From positions 1 through 22,659 of the IMG/VR virus record IMGVR_UViG_3300046011_002191: DNA of 22,659 nucleotides. One strand, given 5' to 3'. Below the pieces are notes generated by a model. That model was given only the letters and a program-made list of their open reading frames with translations, made no database searches and was not told where the DNA came from. The position numbers and the translations under genes were made by a program. This document shows, one piece after another, positions 1-9,751 of this stretch (position 1 is its first letter; each line of letters starts with the position of its first letter). This stretch comes from a virus.

Positions 1-1482
1 TTGAGCAAGGGGATCGTGATTCCCCGCAAGGAGGAAGCGGAGAAGGAAGACCAATACGCAGGCGCGTTCGTGAAGGAGCCGCTGGTGGGCAAGCACGATT
101 GGGTAGTGTCGTTTGACCTCAACTCGCTGTATCCGCACCTCATCATGCAATACAACATCTCCCCTGACACGAAGGGAAACTTTACACGTGGAAGCCTCAC
201 ACCCGATGCGGTGCTGCGGGGTGATCCGTCTGTGGAGCGGTTGGTGGAGGCAGCACGGGAAACTGATTCGTGCCTTGCCGCAAACGGTGTGGGCTTCACG
301 CGACGGGTGCGGGGCTTCCTCCCTGAACTGATGGACTCCATGTATGCGGAGCGCAAGCGGTTCAAGGAATTGATGATTGACGCGCAGCGGCGGTTGGAAG
401 GCTTGGACAAGAGCGCGCCTCTCCACGAACGGCGCAAGATTGAATACGAGATTTCCAAATACAAGAACTTCCAACTGGTCCGCAAGATTCAGTTGAACTC
501 CGCTTACGGCGCAATCGGCAACGAGTATTTCCGATTCTTTGACGTTGATCTTGCGGAAGCCATTACCCTGTCGGGGCAGTTGAGCATCCAATGGATAGGC
601 GAATCCCTCAACCGCTTCCTGAACAAGATATTGGGAAGCAGCGGCGAGGACTATGTGATCGCATCAGACACCGACTCCGTGTATCTCCGCTTGGGTGGTG
701 TGGCAGCGCGGTGCAAGTCCCCCGACAAGGGCAAGATCGTTGATTTCCTTGACGGGTTCTGCAACGAGGTGCTGCAACCGTTCATCAACAAGGAGTTTGA
801 ACGCTTGGCACAGATCCTAAACGCATACGAGAACCGCATGGTGATGGGTCGCGAAGTGATTGCGGAGAAGGGCGTGTGGACTGCGAAGAAGCGGTATATG
901 CTTGCGGTATGGGATTCCGAAGGTGTCCGCTACAAGTCTCCAAAGTTCAAGATCATGGGCATTGAGACTGCCCGCTCGTCCACTCCTGCGTATGTGCGCA
1001 AGGCACTGAAGGCAGCGGTGGAGACTGCGCTGCTCCGCGACGAGTCCGCGCTCCACGACTTGGTGAAGGCAACAGAGAGCGAGTTCAAGAAGTTGCCTGT
1101 GGAAGAGGTTGCGTTCCCAAGATCCGTTTCCAAGATGGGCGACTACGCAAACGAGGGATCGGTGTACCGCAAGTCAACACCCATCGCGGTGAAGAGTGCG
1201 CTACTGCACAATCATCTCCTGAAGACGCACAAGTTGACGCGCAAGTACCGTGCGATTGGCGAGGGCGAGAAGATGAAGTTCGTGTACCTTAAGATTCCCA
1301 ATCCCATTCACGAATCAGTGATCGGATTCACCACAACGCTTCCAAAGGAGTTCGGCATTCACAAATACGTGGATTACGATATGCAGTTTGACAAGGCATT
1401 TCTTGAACCGCTGCGCTCCATCACAACCGCAATCGGTTGGACACCACAACCCCAAAGCACACTTGAATCGCTATTTGGATAG
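1..1482 (+). CDS. 43: DNA polymerase family B, C-terminal part (T4 gp43-like), 5' end cut by window
   Basis: This is the polymerase half of a replicative family B DNA polymerase. Motif A is DLNSLYP at residues 39-45, motif B is KIQLNSAYG at 162-170 and motif C is DTDS at 223-226. The thumb-region KKRY and the stretch PKFKIMGIETARSSTP closely follow T4 gp43. The end, STLESLFG, resembles the C-terminal peptide by which gp43 binds the gp45 sliding clamp. The 3'-5' exonuclease and N-terminal domains are absent. T4 gp43 is about 900 residues, so the gene very likely continues upstream. The TTG at base 1 is probably an internal codon rather than a start, although split gp43 genes exist in some T4-like phages and the window cannot exclude one. 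The catalytic aspartates are intact. The product would act with the UvsX, helicase and primase encoded downstream. Confidence 0.96.
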   Translation: MSKGIVIPRKEEAEKEDQYAGAFVKEPLVGKHDWVVSFDLNSLYPHLIMQYNISPDTKGNFTRGSLTPDAVLRGDPSVERLVEAARETDSCLAANGVGFTRRVRGFLPELMDSMYAERKRFKELMIDAQRRLEGLDKSAPLHERRKIEYEISKYKNFQLVRKIQLNSAYGAIGNEYFRFFDVDLAEAITLSGQLSIQWIGESLNRFLNKILGSSGEDYVIASDTDSVYLRLGGVAARCKSPDKGKIVDFLDGFCNEVLQPFINKEFERLAQILNAYENRMVMGREVIAEKGVWTAKKRYMLAVWDSEGVRYKSPKFKIMGIETARSSTPAYVRKALKAAVETALLRDESALHDLVKATESEFKKLPVEEVAFPRSVSKMGDYANEGSVYRKSTPIAVKSALLHNHLLKTHKLTRKYRAIGEGEKMKFVYLKIPNPIHESVIGFTTTLPKEFGIHKYVDYDMQFDKAFLEPLRSITTAIGWTPQPQSTLESLFG

Positions 1483-1493
1483 TCCAAAACGCC

Positions 1494-1511
1494 GTATGTG
1501 CGACTACATAC
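1494..1511 (+). other. Small inverted repeat in the polymerase-downstream spacer
   Basis: The 57-base spacer after the polymerase gene contains GTATGT, a six-base loop GCGACT, and ACATAC, a perfect 6-bp stem. No T-run follows, so it is not a typical intrinsic terminator. It ends 28 bases before the next start codon and could be a small RNA structure in the leader of the next gene. A stem this short can occur by chance. Confidence 0.3.
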
Positions 1512-1539
1512 ACAGTAACCCCCTACAGAAAGGTTTGTC

Positions 1540-1854
1540 ATGTCAACAAAGATCGTGAAAGTTCAGACTGGTGAAGAGTTGATCGCAATGGTAACGGAGA
1601 ACTTTGAGGGCGACCGCATTGCCTCATATACCCTCAAGAATCCGTGCATGGTTGTGCCTGTGCCGCAGAAGGGTGGCGGTGCAAGCATTGCAGTAGTGCC
1701 GTGGATGGCATCGGTGAAGGATCAGAGCGTCACTGTGCCAGCGTCGTATGTGATGTTCACTGCAAATGCAGCAACCGATCTTGCAAATGAGTTCAATTCT
1801 GCATTCAGCGGAATTGTTGTGCCGCCAGCAGGACTGAAACTCACCACCGAGTGA
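1540..1854 (+). CDS. Small conserved phage protein, possibly Sm-like (LSm/Hfq-type) fold
   Basis: This 104-residue protein begins MSTKIVKVQTGEELIAMV and continues with alternating beta-type segments (IASYTLKNPCMVV, SIAVVPWMA, SVTVPASYVMF) and a C-terminal helix (AATDLANEFNSAF). An opening on a 'V-x-T-G-E-E-L-I-A' strand followed by short strands is what one sees in small phage and cyanophage proteins I recall being labelled Sm-like. That label is my inference, and the function is unknown. AGAAAGG lies just upstream of the ATG. The gene sits between polymerase and recombinase genes and its stop overlaps the next start (TGATG), which suggests co-expression with replication genes. If it is Sm-like, an RNA-binding or regulatory role would be expected. 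Confidence 0.8.
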   Translation: MSTKIVKVQTGEELIAMVTENFEGDRIASYTLKNPCMVVPVPQKGGGASIAVVPWMASVKDQSVTVPASYVMFTANAATDLANEFNSAFSGIVVPPAGLKLTTE

Positions 1855-2096
1855 TGTCAAAAATCAATAGCCAATATCTGAAAGGTCTTCTTCAAGAAAA
1901 GAAAGACCTGCTCCGCGATGAAATGCGGATGATGATCCTTGACAAAGGCTCATCGTTGGCTATGATTCGTGAGCGTGAGAGTGAGATGGTTCTGATTGAC
2001 GAGCAGATTAAAGCATTGGAGAAACATTATGAAACTGAAAGACATTTTGAAGGTAGCAGGCAACAAGTACGGAGCAATCGCATCGGAGGGGCTTGA
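1854..2096 (+). CDS. Small helical protein of unknown function overlapping uvsX
   Basis: This 80-residue protein starts MSKINSQYLKG at the ATG that shares one base with the preceding stop (TGATG). A GTG three bases earlier is an alternative start. It is highly charged and mostly helical, with long Glu/Lys/Arg-rich stretches (LLQEKKDLLRDEMRMM, ESEMVLIDEQIKALEKHYE) compatible with a coiled coil. I do not recognise a family. The last 22 codons lie in another frame over the first 68 bases of uvsX, an unusually long overlap for this window, and the C-terminus there becomes Arg/Gly/Ser-rich. The position, coupled to the previous gene and read into uvsX, suggests a small accessory protein of the replication-recombination operon. 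Confidence 0.65.
   Translation: MSKINSQYLKGLLQEKKDLLRDEMRMMILDKGSSLAMIRERESEMVLIDEQIKALEKHYETERHFEGSRQQVRSNRIGGA
2018..2021 (+). promoter_or_regulatory. Ribosome binding site deciding the uvsX start
   Basis: GGAG lies seven bases before the ATG at 2029, inside the coding region of the preceding small gene. It favours this ATG over the in-frame TTG at 1996. Confidence 0.7.
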
Positions 2097-3099
2097 CGGC
2101 AGCGACGTAAAGTCATTCATCTCCACAGGATCGTATTCGTTCAATGCGCTCCTCAGCGGCTCCATCTACGGCGGGATTCCCGACAACAAGATCATTGCGC
2201 TTGCAGGTGAGCAAGCCACAGGCAAGACCTACTTTGCCCTGAACGTGGTGCGAGAGTTCCTCAACTCCAGTCCACAGGCAATGGTGCTGTACTTTGACAC
2301 TGAGCAGGCAATCACCCTTGATATGCTTCAGTCTCGTGGAGTGGACACGGAGCGGGTAGCCGTGCTGCCTGTTGCAACCATTGAGGACTTCCGCCAGCAG
2401 TGCATTTCCGTGGTGGACAAGTATTTGGAGGAGGACAAGGACACGCGACCACCCATGATGATCGTGCTTGACTCCCTTGGAATGCTTTCCACCGAGAAGG
2501 AAATATCGGATACCGCAGAGGGCAAGAACGTGCGCGATATGACCCGTGCGCAGGTTGCGAAGGCAGTGTTCCGTGTCCTCACCATCAAGTTGGGACACGC
2601 TCGCATCCCTCTCCTCATGACGAACCACACTTACGATGTGATTGGCGCGTATGTGCCCACGAAGGAGATGGGCGGCGGTAGTGGTTTGAAGTATGCCGCA
2701 TCCACCATCATCTACCTGTCCAAGAAGAAGGACAAGGTGGACGGTGAGGTGGTGGGCAACATCATTCACTGCAAGACCTACAAGAGCCGACTCACGAAGC
2801 AGGACAAGATGGTGGATGTGCAGTTGAACTTTGAGAGCGGGCTGAACAAGTTCTACGGGCTGACGGAGATTGCCCTGAAGCACGGCATCTTCAAGAAGGT
2901 GTCCACGAAGATTGAATTGCCCAACGGCAAGACGGTGTTTGAGACACAGATCAACCGTGATCCTGAGAAGTATTTCACGGAGGATGTGCTGAAGGCAATT
3001 GACGCAGCAGCGCGGAAGGAGTTCTGCTACGGTTCAGAGGAGAAGGAGGAGGCAGACGCGAACAACGACGAATTCAGGAGGACCGATGGAGAGTCCTGA
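2029..3099 (+). CDS. uvsX: UvsX-like RecA-family recombinase
   Basis: This 356-residue protein is the phage strand-exchange recombinase, which forms filaments on single-stranded DNA for recombination-dependent replication and repair. Walker A is GEQATGKT at residues 60-67. Walker B is MMIVLDSL, with Asp148. A glycine-rich DNA-binding loop, MGGGSGLKYAAS, is at 214-225. The N-terminal helix followed by TGSYSFNALLSGSIYGG matches the start of T4-like and cyanophage UvsX. The acidic C-terminal tail (GSEEKEEADANNDE) is also typical of RecA-like proteins. The ATG at 2029 is chosen for its Shine-Dalgarno site and because longer starts add no family sequence. It overlaps the gene before it by 68 bases and the gene after it by 14. 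Being a recombinase, it could drive exchange among the fibre repeats downstream; that link is inference. Confidence 0.96.
   Translation: MKLKDILKVAGNKYGAIASEGLDGSDVKSFISTGSYSFNALLSGSIYGGIPDNKIIALAGEQATGKTYFALNVVREFLNSSPQAMVLYFDTEQAITLDMLQSRGVDTERVAVLPVATIEDFRQQCISVVDKYLEEDKDTRPPMMIVLDSLGMLSTEKEISDTAEGKNVRDMTRAQVAKAVFRVLTIKLGHARIPLLMTNHTYDVIGAYVPTKEMGGGSGLKYAASTIIYLSKKKDKVDGEVVGNIIHCKTYKSRLTKQDKMVDVQLNFESGLNKFYGLTEIALKHGIFKKVSTKIELPNGKTVFETQINRDPEKYFTEDVLKAIDAAARKEFCYGSEEKEEADANNDEFRRTDGES
3076..3081 (+). promoter_or_regulatory. Consensus Shine-Dalgarno for the 72-residue gene
   Basis: AGGAGG lies four bases before the ATG at 3086, within the end of uvsX. It is the only complete consensus I noticed and it fixes the start of the downstream small gene. 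Confidence 0.8.
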
Positions 3100-3304
3100 A
3101 GCGTACGAGAATCGCAGTCTGCGCCGTAAGGTTGTGGAACTGATTGCCGAGCGTGATGCCGCACGAAAGGAGTTGTGCGAGCATCATTTCGGCGGCGAGC
3201 CAAGGCTTGAGGATTTGGAACGAGTTGCCCAATCCCGTGGTTGGGGATACCTTTACGCACTTGATCGGCTGTCGCGTCTTGATGAGGAGTTGGGTCTAAA
3301 GTGA
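3086..3304 (+). CDS. Small helical protein in the T4 gene 40 position, function unknown
   Basis: This 72-residue protein begins MESPEAYENRSLRRKVVE. It is charged and predicted helical throughout, with segments such as ELIAERDAARKELCEHHF and YALDRLSRLDEELGLK. No catalytic motif or membrane segment is visible. It starts within the end of uvsX (14-base overlap) behind a consensus AGGAGG, and its stop overlaps the helicase start (GTGA), so translation is likely coupled on both sides. In T4, gene 40 occupies this place between uvsX and 41, but T4 gp40 is longer and I see no clear sequence match. I therefore claim only equivalence of position. A loader or helicase accessory role is possible but unsupported. 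Confidence 0.8.
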   Translation: MESPEAYENRSLRRKVVELIAERDAARKELCEHHFGGEPRLEDLERVAQSRGWGYLYALDRLSRLDEELGLK

Positions 3305-4713
3305 GTCAGATTGACAAGACAATCATTGGTGGTCTGCTTGGAGACTCCGACTACTGCAAGCGGGTGATTCCGTTCTTGCAGGAGGAGTATTTCCATGATC
3401 GGGTTGATCGTGCGCTGTTCCGTGCGATCAAGGGTTTCGTGGACGAATACAAGGGCATCCCCACAAAGGAAGCACTTGCAATCTCGCTGGAGAGCAACAG
3501 CAACCTCACCGAAGACGAGTTCAAGCGGTGCAAGGATCTGCTGACGGAGGCAGCGCGGAGTCCCAAGCAGGACACCCAATGGCTTGTTGACACCACAGAG
3601 AAGTTCTGCAAAGACAAGGCAATCTACAATGCCATTCTTCAATCCATTCAAATCATTGATGGAAAGGACAAGGTTCATACCCCTCATGCTCTTCCCGAAA
3701 TTCTCTCACAGGCTCTTGCGGTTTCTTTTGATACTAACGTTGGTCATGATTATTTGGAGGATTATGACAGCCGCTACGAGTTCTACCACCGAGTTGAAAG
3801 AAAGATCCCGTTTGATCTAGAGATGTTCAACGTGGTGACAAAGGGCGGCATCACACCCAAGACCCTCAACATCATCATGGCAGGCACGGGTGTGGGCAAG
3901 TCCCTGTTCATGTGCCATCACGCGGCAGCGTGCCTCATGCAGAACAAGAATGTCCTGTACATTACCCTTGAGATGTCAGAGGAGCGTATCGCAGAGCGTA
4001 TTGACGCAAACATCATGGACATCACGATGGACGACTTGGCACTGCTGTCGCGTGAAATGTACGAGTCCCGCCTGAAGTCCTGCACCCGTGGCGTAAGCGG
4101 CAAACTGATCGTGAAGGAGTATCCCACATCCGCAGCGAACGTGGGGCATTTCCGAATCCTGTTGGACGAGTTGCGGATGAAGAAGCAGTTCACGCCTGAC
4201 ATCATCTTCGTGGACTACATCAACATCTGCTCCTCTGCGCGGTTCAAGAGCGGCAACAACATCAACTCCTACGGCTACGTGAAAGCCATTGCAGAGGAGT
4301 TGCGCGGCTTGGCAATGGAGCGGGACGTTCCCATCGTGAGCGCAACGCAGGTGAATCGTGCAGGCTTCTCGTCCACCGATGTTGACCTCACAGACACAAG
4401 CGAATCCTTCGGATTGCCGCACACCGCAGACCTGATGATTGCTCTCATCACCACAGAGGAATTGGAGAAGAGCGGGCAGATCATGGTGAAGCAGTTGAAG
4501 AACCGCTACAACAGCAAGGGCGCGAACAAGAAGTTCATCGTGGGGCTGAACTACGCCAAGATGAAGTTCTACGATATTGACTTGGGGCAGTCCAAGACTC
4601 TCACAGACTCAAATATTACGGAGGACGAGGAGAACTCCTTTGGCGCAGGCTACGGCAAGCGTGACTTCAAGAGCAAGTTCGGCAAGCGCGACACTTCGGA
4701 CTGGACCATATGA
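3301..4713 (+). CDS. 41: Replicative DNA helicase, DnaB/gp41 family
   Basis: This 470-residue protein matches the length and layout of T4 gp41, the hexameric 5'-3' helicase at the replication fork. A helical N-terminal region (about 1-150) precedes a RecA-like ATPase core. Walker A is GTGVGKS at 195-201, Walker B is IIFVDYINI with Asp305, and motif H3 is SATQVNR at 347-353. KNRYN at 400-404 fits the position of the arginine finger. The Gly/Lys/Arg-rich C-terminal tail may contact partners. The start is GTG, overlapping the preceding stop by four bases (GTGA), with GAGGAG about a dozen bases upstream. The stop overlaps the primase start (ATGA), consistent with gp41 and gp61 being made together as the primosome. 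Confidence 0.96.
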   Translation: MSQIDKTIIGGLLGDSDYCKRVIPFLQEEYFHDRVDRALFRAIKGFVDEYKGIPTKEALAISLESNSNLTEDEFKRCKDLLTEAARSPKQDTQWLVDTTEKFCKDKAIYNAILQSIQIIDGKDKVHTPHALPEILSQALAVSFDTNVGHDYLEDYDSRYEFYHRVERKIPFDLEMFNVVTKGGITPKTLNIIMAGTGVGKSLFMCHHAAACLMQNKNVLYITLEMSEERIAERIDANIMDITMDDLALLSREMYESRLKSCTRGVSGKLIVKEYPTSAANVGHFRILLDELRMKKQFTPDIIFVDYINICSSARFKSGNNINSYGYVKAIAEELRGLAMERDVPIVSATQVNRAGFSSTDVDLTDTSESFGLPHTADLMIALITTEELEKSGQIMVKQLKNRYNSKGANKKFIVGLNYAKMKFYDIDLGQSKTLTDSNITEDEENSFGAGYGKRDFKSKFGKRDTSDWTI

Positions 4714-5699
4714 GTGCGTTCATTGACAAGAAATACATCAACATGGCATCGCCCCAATTGGAGCGATTCAAGTGGAAGAGCATTGATTTGGCAAATTGCC
4801 GCTGTCCCCTTTGCGGAGACTCGCAGAAGAACAAGCGAAAGGCACGTGGCTTCTTTTTCCCCAAGAAGAACGACTACTTCTACAAGTGCCACAACTGTGG
4901 CGTGGGGCATTCCCTCTACCGCTTCCTGGAACACGTGGCTCCTGCCCTTGCCCACGAATACGCACTGGAGCGGTGGCGCAACGGGGAGAATGGGAAGAGC
5001 AACTACATCAAGCCCCAAGAGACTGCCATCATTCCCAAGGCAGAGATTCGCCTGCCCCGTGTGGACGCGCTGCCAACGGATCACATCGGACGGCGGTATT
5101 TGGAGTCGCGTAAAGTGCCGTGCCTTGACCGCTTCTATTTTTCAGATTCGTTTGGCGATTGGGTTCGCAGCATTGACCCTACATACACATCCATACCGAA
5201 TGACGAGCGTATCGTCATCCCCTTCGTAAACAAAAGGGGAGAACTCCTCGCTGCACAGGGAAGATGCCTCAGCGGTTCTCCAGGATCCATCCGATACATC
5301 ACCGTAAAGTTTGCAAAGGACGGCAGGGCAATCTACGGTGAGGATCGCGTGGACTACTCCAAGAGGGTCTATGCAGTTGAAGGTCCGATTGATTCTGTAT
5401 TTTTGGATAATGCAGTTGCTCTTGCTGGCAGTGAACTGTCAGATGGCATTCGCCTTTTTCGCGACTGTGTTGTTGTGTACGACAATGAGCCGCGTAATGT
5501 GGAAATCGTTTCCAAGATGGATCGTGCCATCGCGGACGGACACACGGTTTGCGTGTGGGGCGAGGGCGTGGGAGAGAAAGACATAAATGACATGATTCTT
5601 GGTGGGCGTTCGGCAGGGGAAGTCCAACGGATCATTGACGAGTGTTCGTGCAGTGGGTTGACAGCAAGGGCAAGATTTTCACAATGGAGAGTCAAATGA
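4710..5699 (+). CDS. 61: DNA primase, zinc-finger plus TOPRIM (T4 gp61-like)
   Basis: This 329-residue protein is the primase partner of the helicase encoded just before it, making RNA primers on the lagging strand. An N-terminal zinc-ribbon is seen as CPLC at 32-35 and CHNC at 60-63, with an extra Cys30. The TOPRIM catalytic core follows: VEGPIDS around Glu224, then VVVYDNEPRN at 254-263, and KDINDMI at 290-296. These acidic clusters would bind the catalytic metal ions. The length is close to that of T4 gp61. The ATG overlaps the helicase stop (ATGA), and the primase stop overlaps the thyX start in the same way, so the three genes are probably translationally coupled. I see no truncation. 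Confidence 0.94.
   Translation: MSAFIDKKYINMASPQLERFKWKSIDLANCRCPLCGDSQKNKRKARGFFFPKKNDYFYKCHNCGVGHSLYRFLEHVAPALAHEYALERWRNGENGKSNYIKPQETAIIPKAEIRLPRVDALPTDHIGRRYLESRKVPCLDRFYFSDSFGDWVRSIDPTYTSIPNDERIVIPFVNKRGELLAAQGRCLSGSPGSIRYITVKFAKDGRAIYGEDRVDYSKRVYAVEGPIDSVFLDNAVALAGSELSDGIRLFRDCVVVYDNEPRNVEIVSKMDRAIADGHTVCVWGEGVGEKDINDMILGGRSAGEVQRIIDECSCSGLTARARFSQWRVK
5686..5689 (+). promoter_or_regulatory. Ribosome binding site deciding the thyX start
   Basis: GGAG lies six bases before the ATG at 5696. This supports the ATGA overlap start rather than the in-frame GTG at 5642 or ATG at 5684, which would overlap the primase by 58 or 16 bases. Confidence 0.65.
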
Positions 5700-6416
5700 A
5701 GGACAAGATTGATGTGTTGGATCACGGGTTCGTGCAGTATGTGGACCACATGGGCAACGACCTAACGGTTGTCAATGCCGCACGGGTGTCGTTTGCAAAG
5801 GAGAGCAGTTGGGACGACGAGCCAAGATGGAACGAGTTTGGTGGACCACGAAAGTTGTCTGAGCGTGATCAGAAACTGATCAAGTATCTTGCACGGCATC
5901 AGCATTGGACTCCCTTTGCCCACCCACAGATCACCATCCGCATCAAGACTCCCATGTTTGTCCGTGCGCAGTTGGGCAAGCACCAGGTGGGATTGGTGAT
6001 GAACGAGGTGTCCCGCCGCTACGTTTCGGACGAGCCGCAGATCTACCATCCCCGATGGCGCAACGCACCCACCGATGGCGCAAAGCAGGGATCCAGCGGG
6101 GAGATGGAGTATTCCCACAACTACAATGCCGCGAACTTGTCGTTTGACACCGCAGCAAAGGAAGCCCTCAACACCTACAAGCACCTCCTGAACATGGGCG
6201 TTGCACCTGAACAGGCACGGGGAGTTCTTCCACAGTCCACCTATACCGAGTGGTGGTGGACAGGATCCCTTGCGGCATTTGCACGGGTCTACGCACAGCG
6301 AATTGACGCTCACGCACAATGGGAGGTTCAGAAGTACGCAGAGGCAATATGCGAAATAATACAGCCGCTGTTCCCCCATTCGTGGGCTGCGCTCACGGTG
6401 AAGGAGCCTCCAACTG

Positions 6417-6421
<5 letters not shown>
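5696..6421 (+). CDS. thyX: Flavin-dependent thymidylate synthase ThyX
   Basis: This 241-residue protein would convert dUMP to dTMP using FAD, NADPH and methylene-tetrahydrofolate, raising dTTP for phage DNA synthesis. Family features are HQHWTPFAH (66-74), the signature region around KHQ (95-97) and NEVSRRY (103-109), and the C-terminal RIDAHAQWE. The usual RHR of the signature is replaced by KHQ. One extra residue also appears between it and the serine (Ser106) compared with the textbook RHR-x7-S spacing. The rest of the pocket looks intact. I recall similar K-H variants in phage ThyX proteins but cannot verify this here. The start is the ATG overlapping the primase stop, supported by GGAG. 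The gene closes the replication block. Confidence 0.94.
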
Positions 6422-9311
<2,890 letters not shown>

Positions 9312-9312
<1 letters not shown>

Positions 9313-9749
9313 TGCCACTGAACTTCCCGTCCAATCCAGTCACCAATCAAATATACTCTTTCGCAGGAAAGACTTGGCGGTGGAACGGTGAGGGGTGGGA
9401 GAACCAAACAGTGGCAGGCGGCTCGGTGGTCATTGGCGGGGTGGAGAACGAAATCCTAGTCACAGGCAACACCGCAGGGGGCTACACGCTGGAGTTGCCG
9501 CCTGATGTGCGGATCACAGACGGCGGGTTCCGTGCCAATTATTTCAATATTGGGGACGGGGCTACATTCACCGCAAACCTTGACGGAATCAGCCTCAGCG
9601 GTGGTTTGGGGGTAGCAGGAAACCTAAATATCACAGGAACGTTGGTCGTGGACGGTCCTATCGTGTCCAAGACAGGCTTCAGCGGGTTCACGCTGGACGG
9701 CGATGTGGAGCCTGTAACAGATGTGTCACTTGACGGAGGGGAATTCTAA
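9312..9749 (+). CDS. Short fibre-like virion protein
   Basis: This 145-residue protein starts MPLNFPSNPVTNQIYSF and continues GKTWRWNGEGWE, an opening common to phage fibre and structural proteins in which a short Trp-rich hairpin follows 'NFPxNP'. The middle is Gly-rich beta sequence (GLGVAGNLNITGTLVVDG) resembling the repeats of the large fibres. It ends DVSLDGGEF, one of several Asp-Gly-Gly tails in this cluster. The chosen ATG overlaps the previous stop (TGATG) with GGAAGA upstream; a longer TTG start at 9291 would add seven residues. It may be a small adaptor or accessory fibre. No enzyme motif is seen. Confidence 0.8.
9623..9630 (+). promoter_or_regulatory. Candidate T4-like late promoter (CCTAAATA), intragenic
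   Basis: This second copy of CCTAAATA lies inside the short fibre gene, about 120 bases before the next gene start. It shares the flanking C with the other two copies. It could supply extra transcript for the gene at 9752, but an intragenic 8-mer can occur by chance. Confidence 0.25.
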
Positions 9750-9751
9750 AA

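Noticed and set aside
1-3. TTG at base 1 as a true polymerase start
   Set aside because: The visible protein begins in the middle of the family, just before motif A. The window edge is the simpler explanation, though a split polymerase remains possible.
2113-2883. 256-codon open frame on the minus strand opposite uvsX
   Set aside because: It lies wholly antisense to a clear recombinase gene and its product has low-complexity His/Leu/Val-rich sequence with no family features.
5642-5695. Longer thyX start at GTG 5642
   Set aside because: It would add 18 residues that do not look like ThyX and overlap the primase gene. The ATG at 5696 has a good ribosome site and an ATGA overlap.
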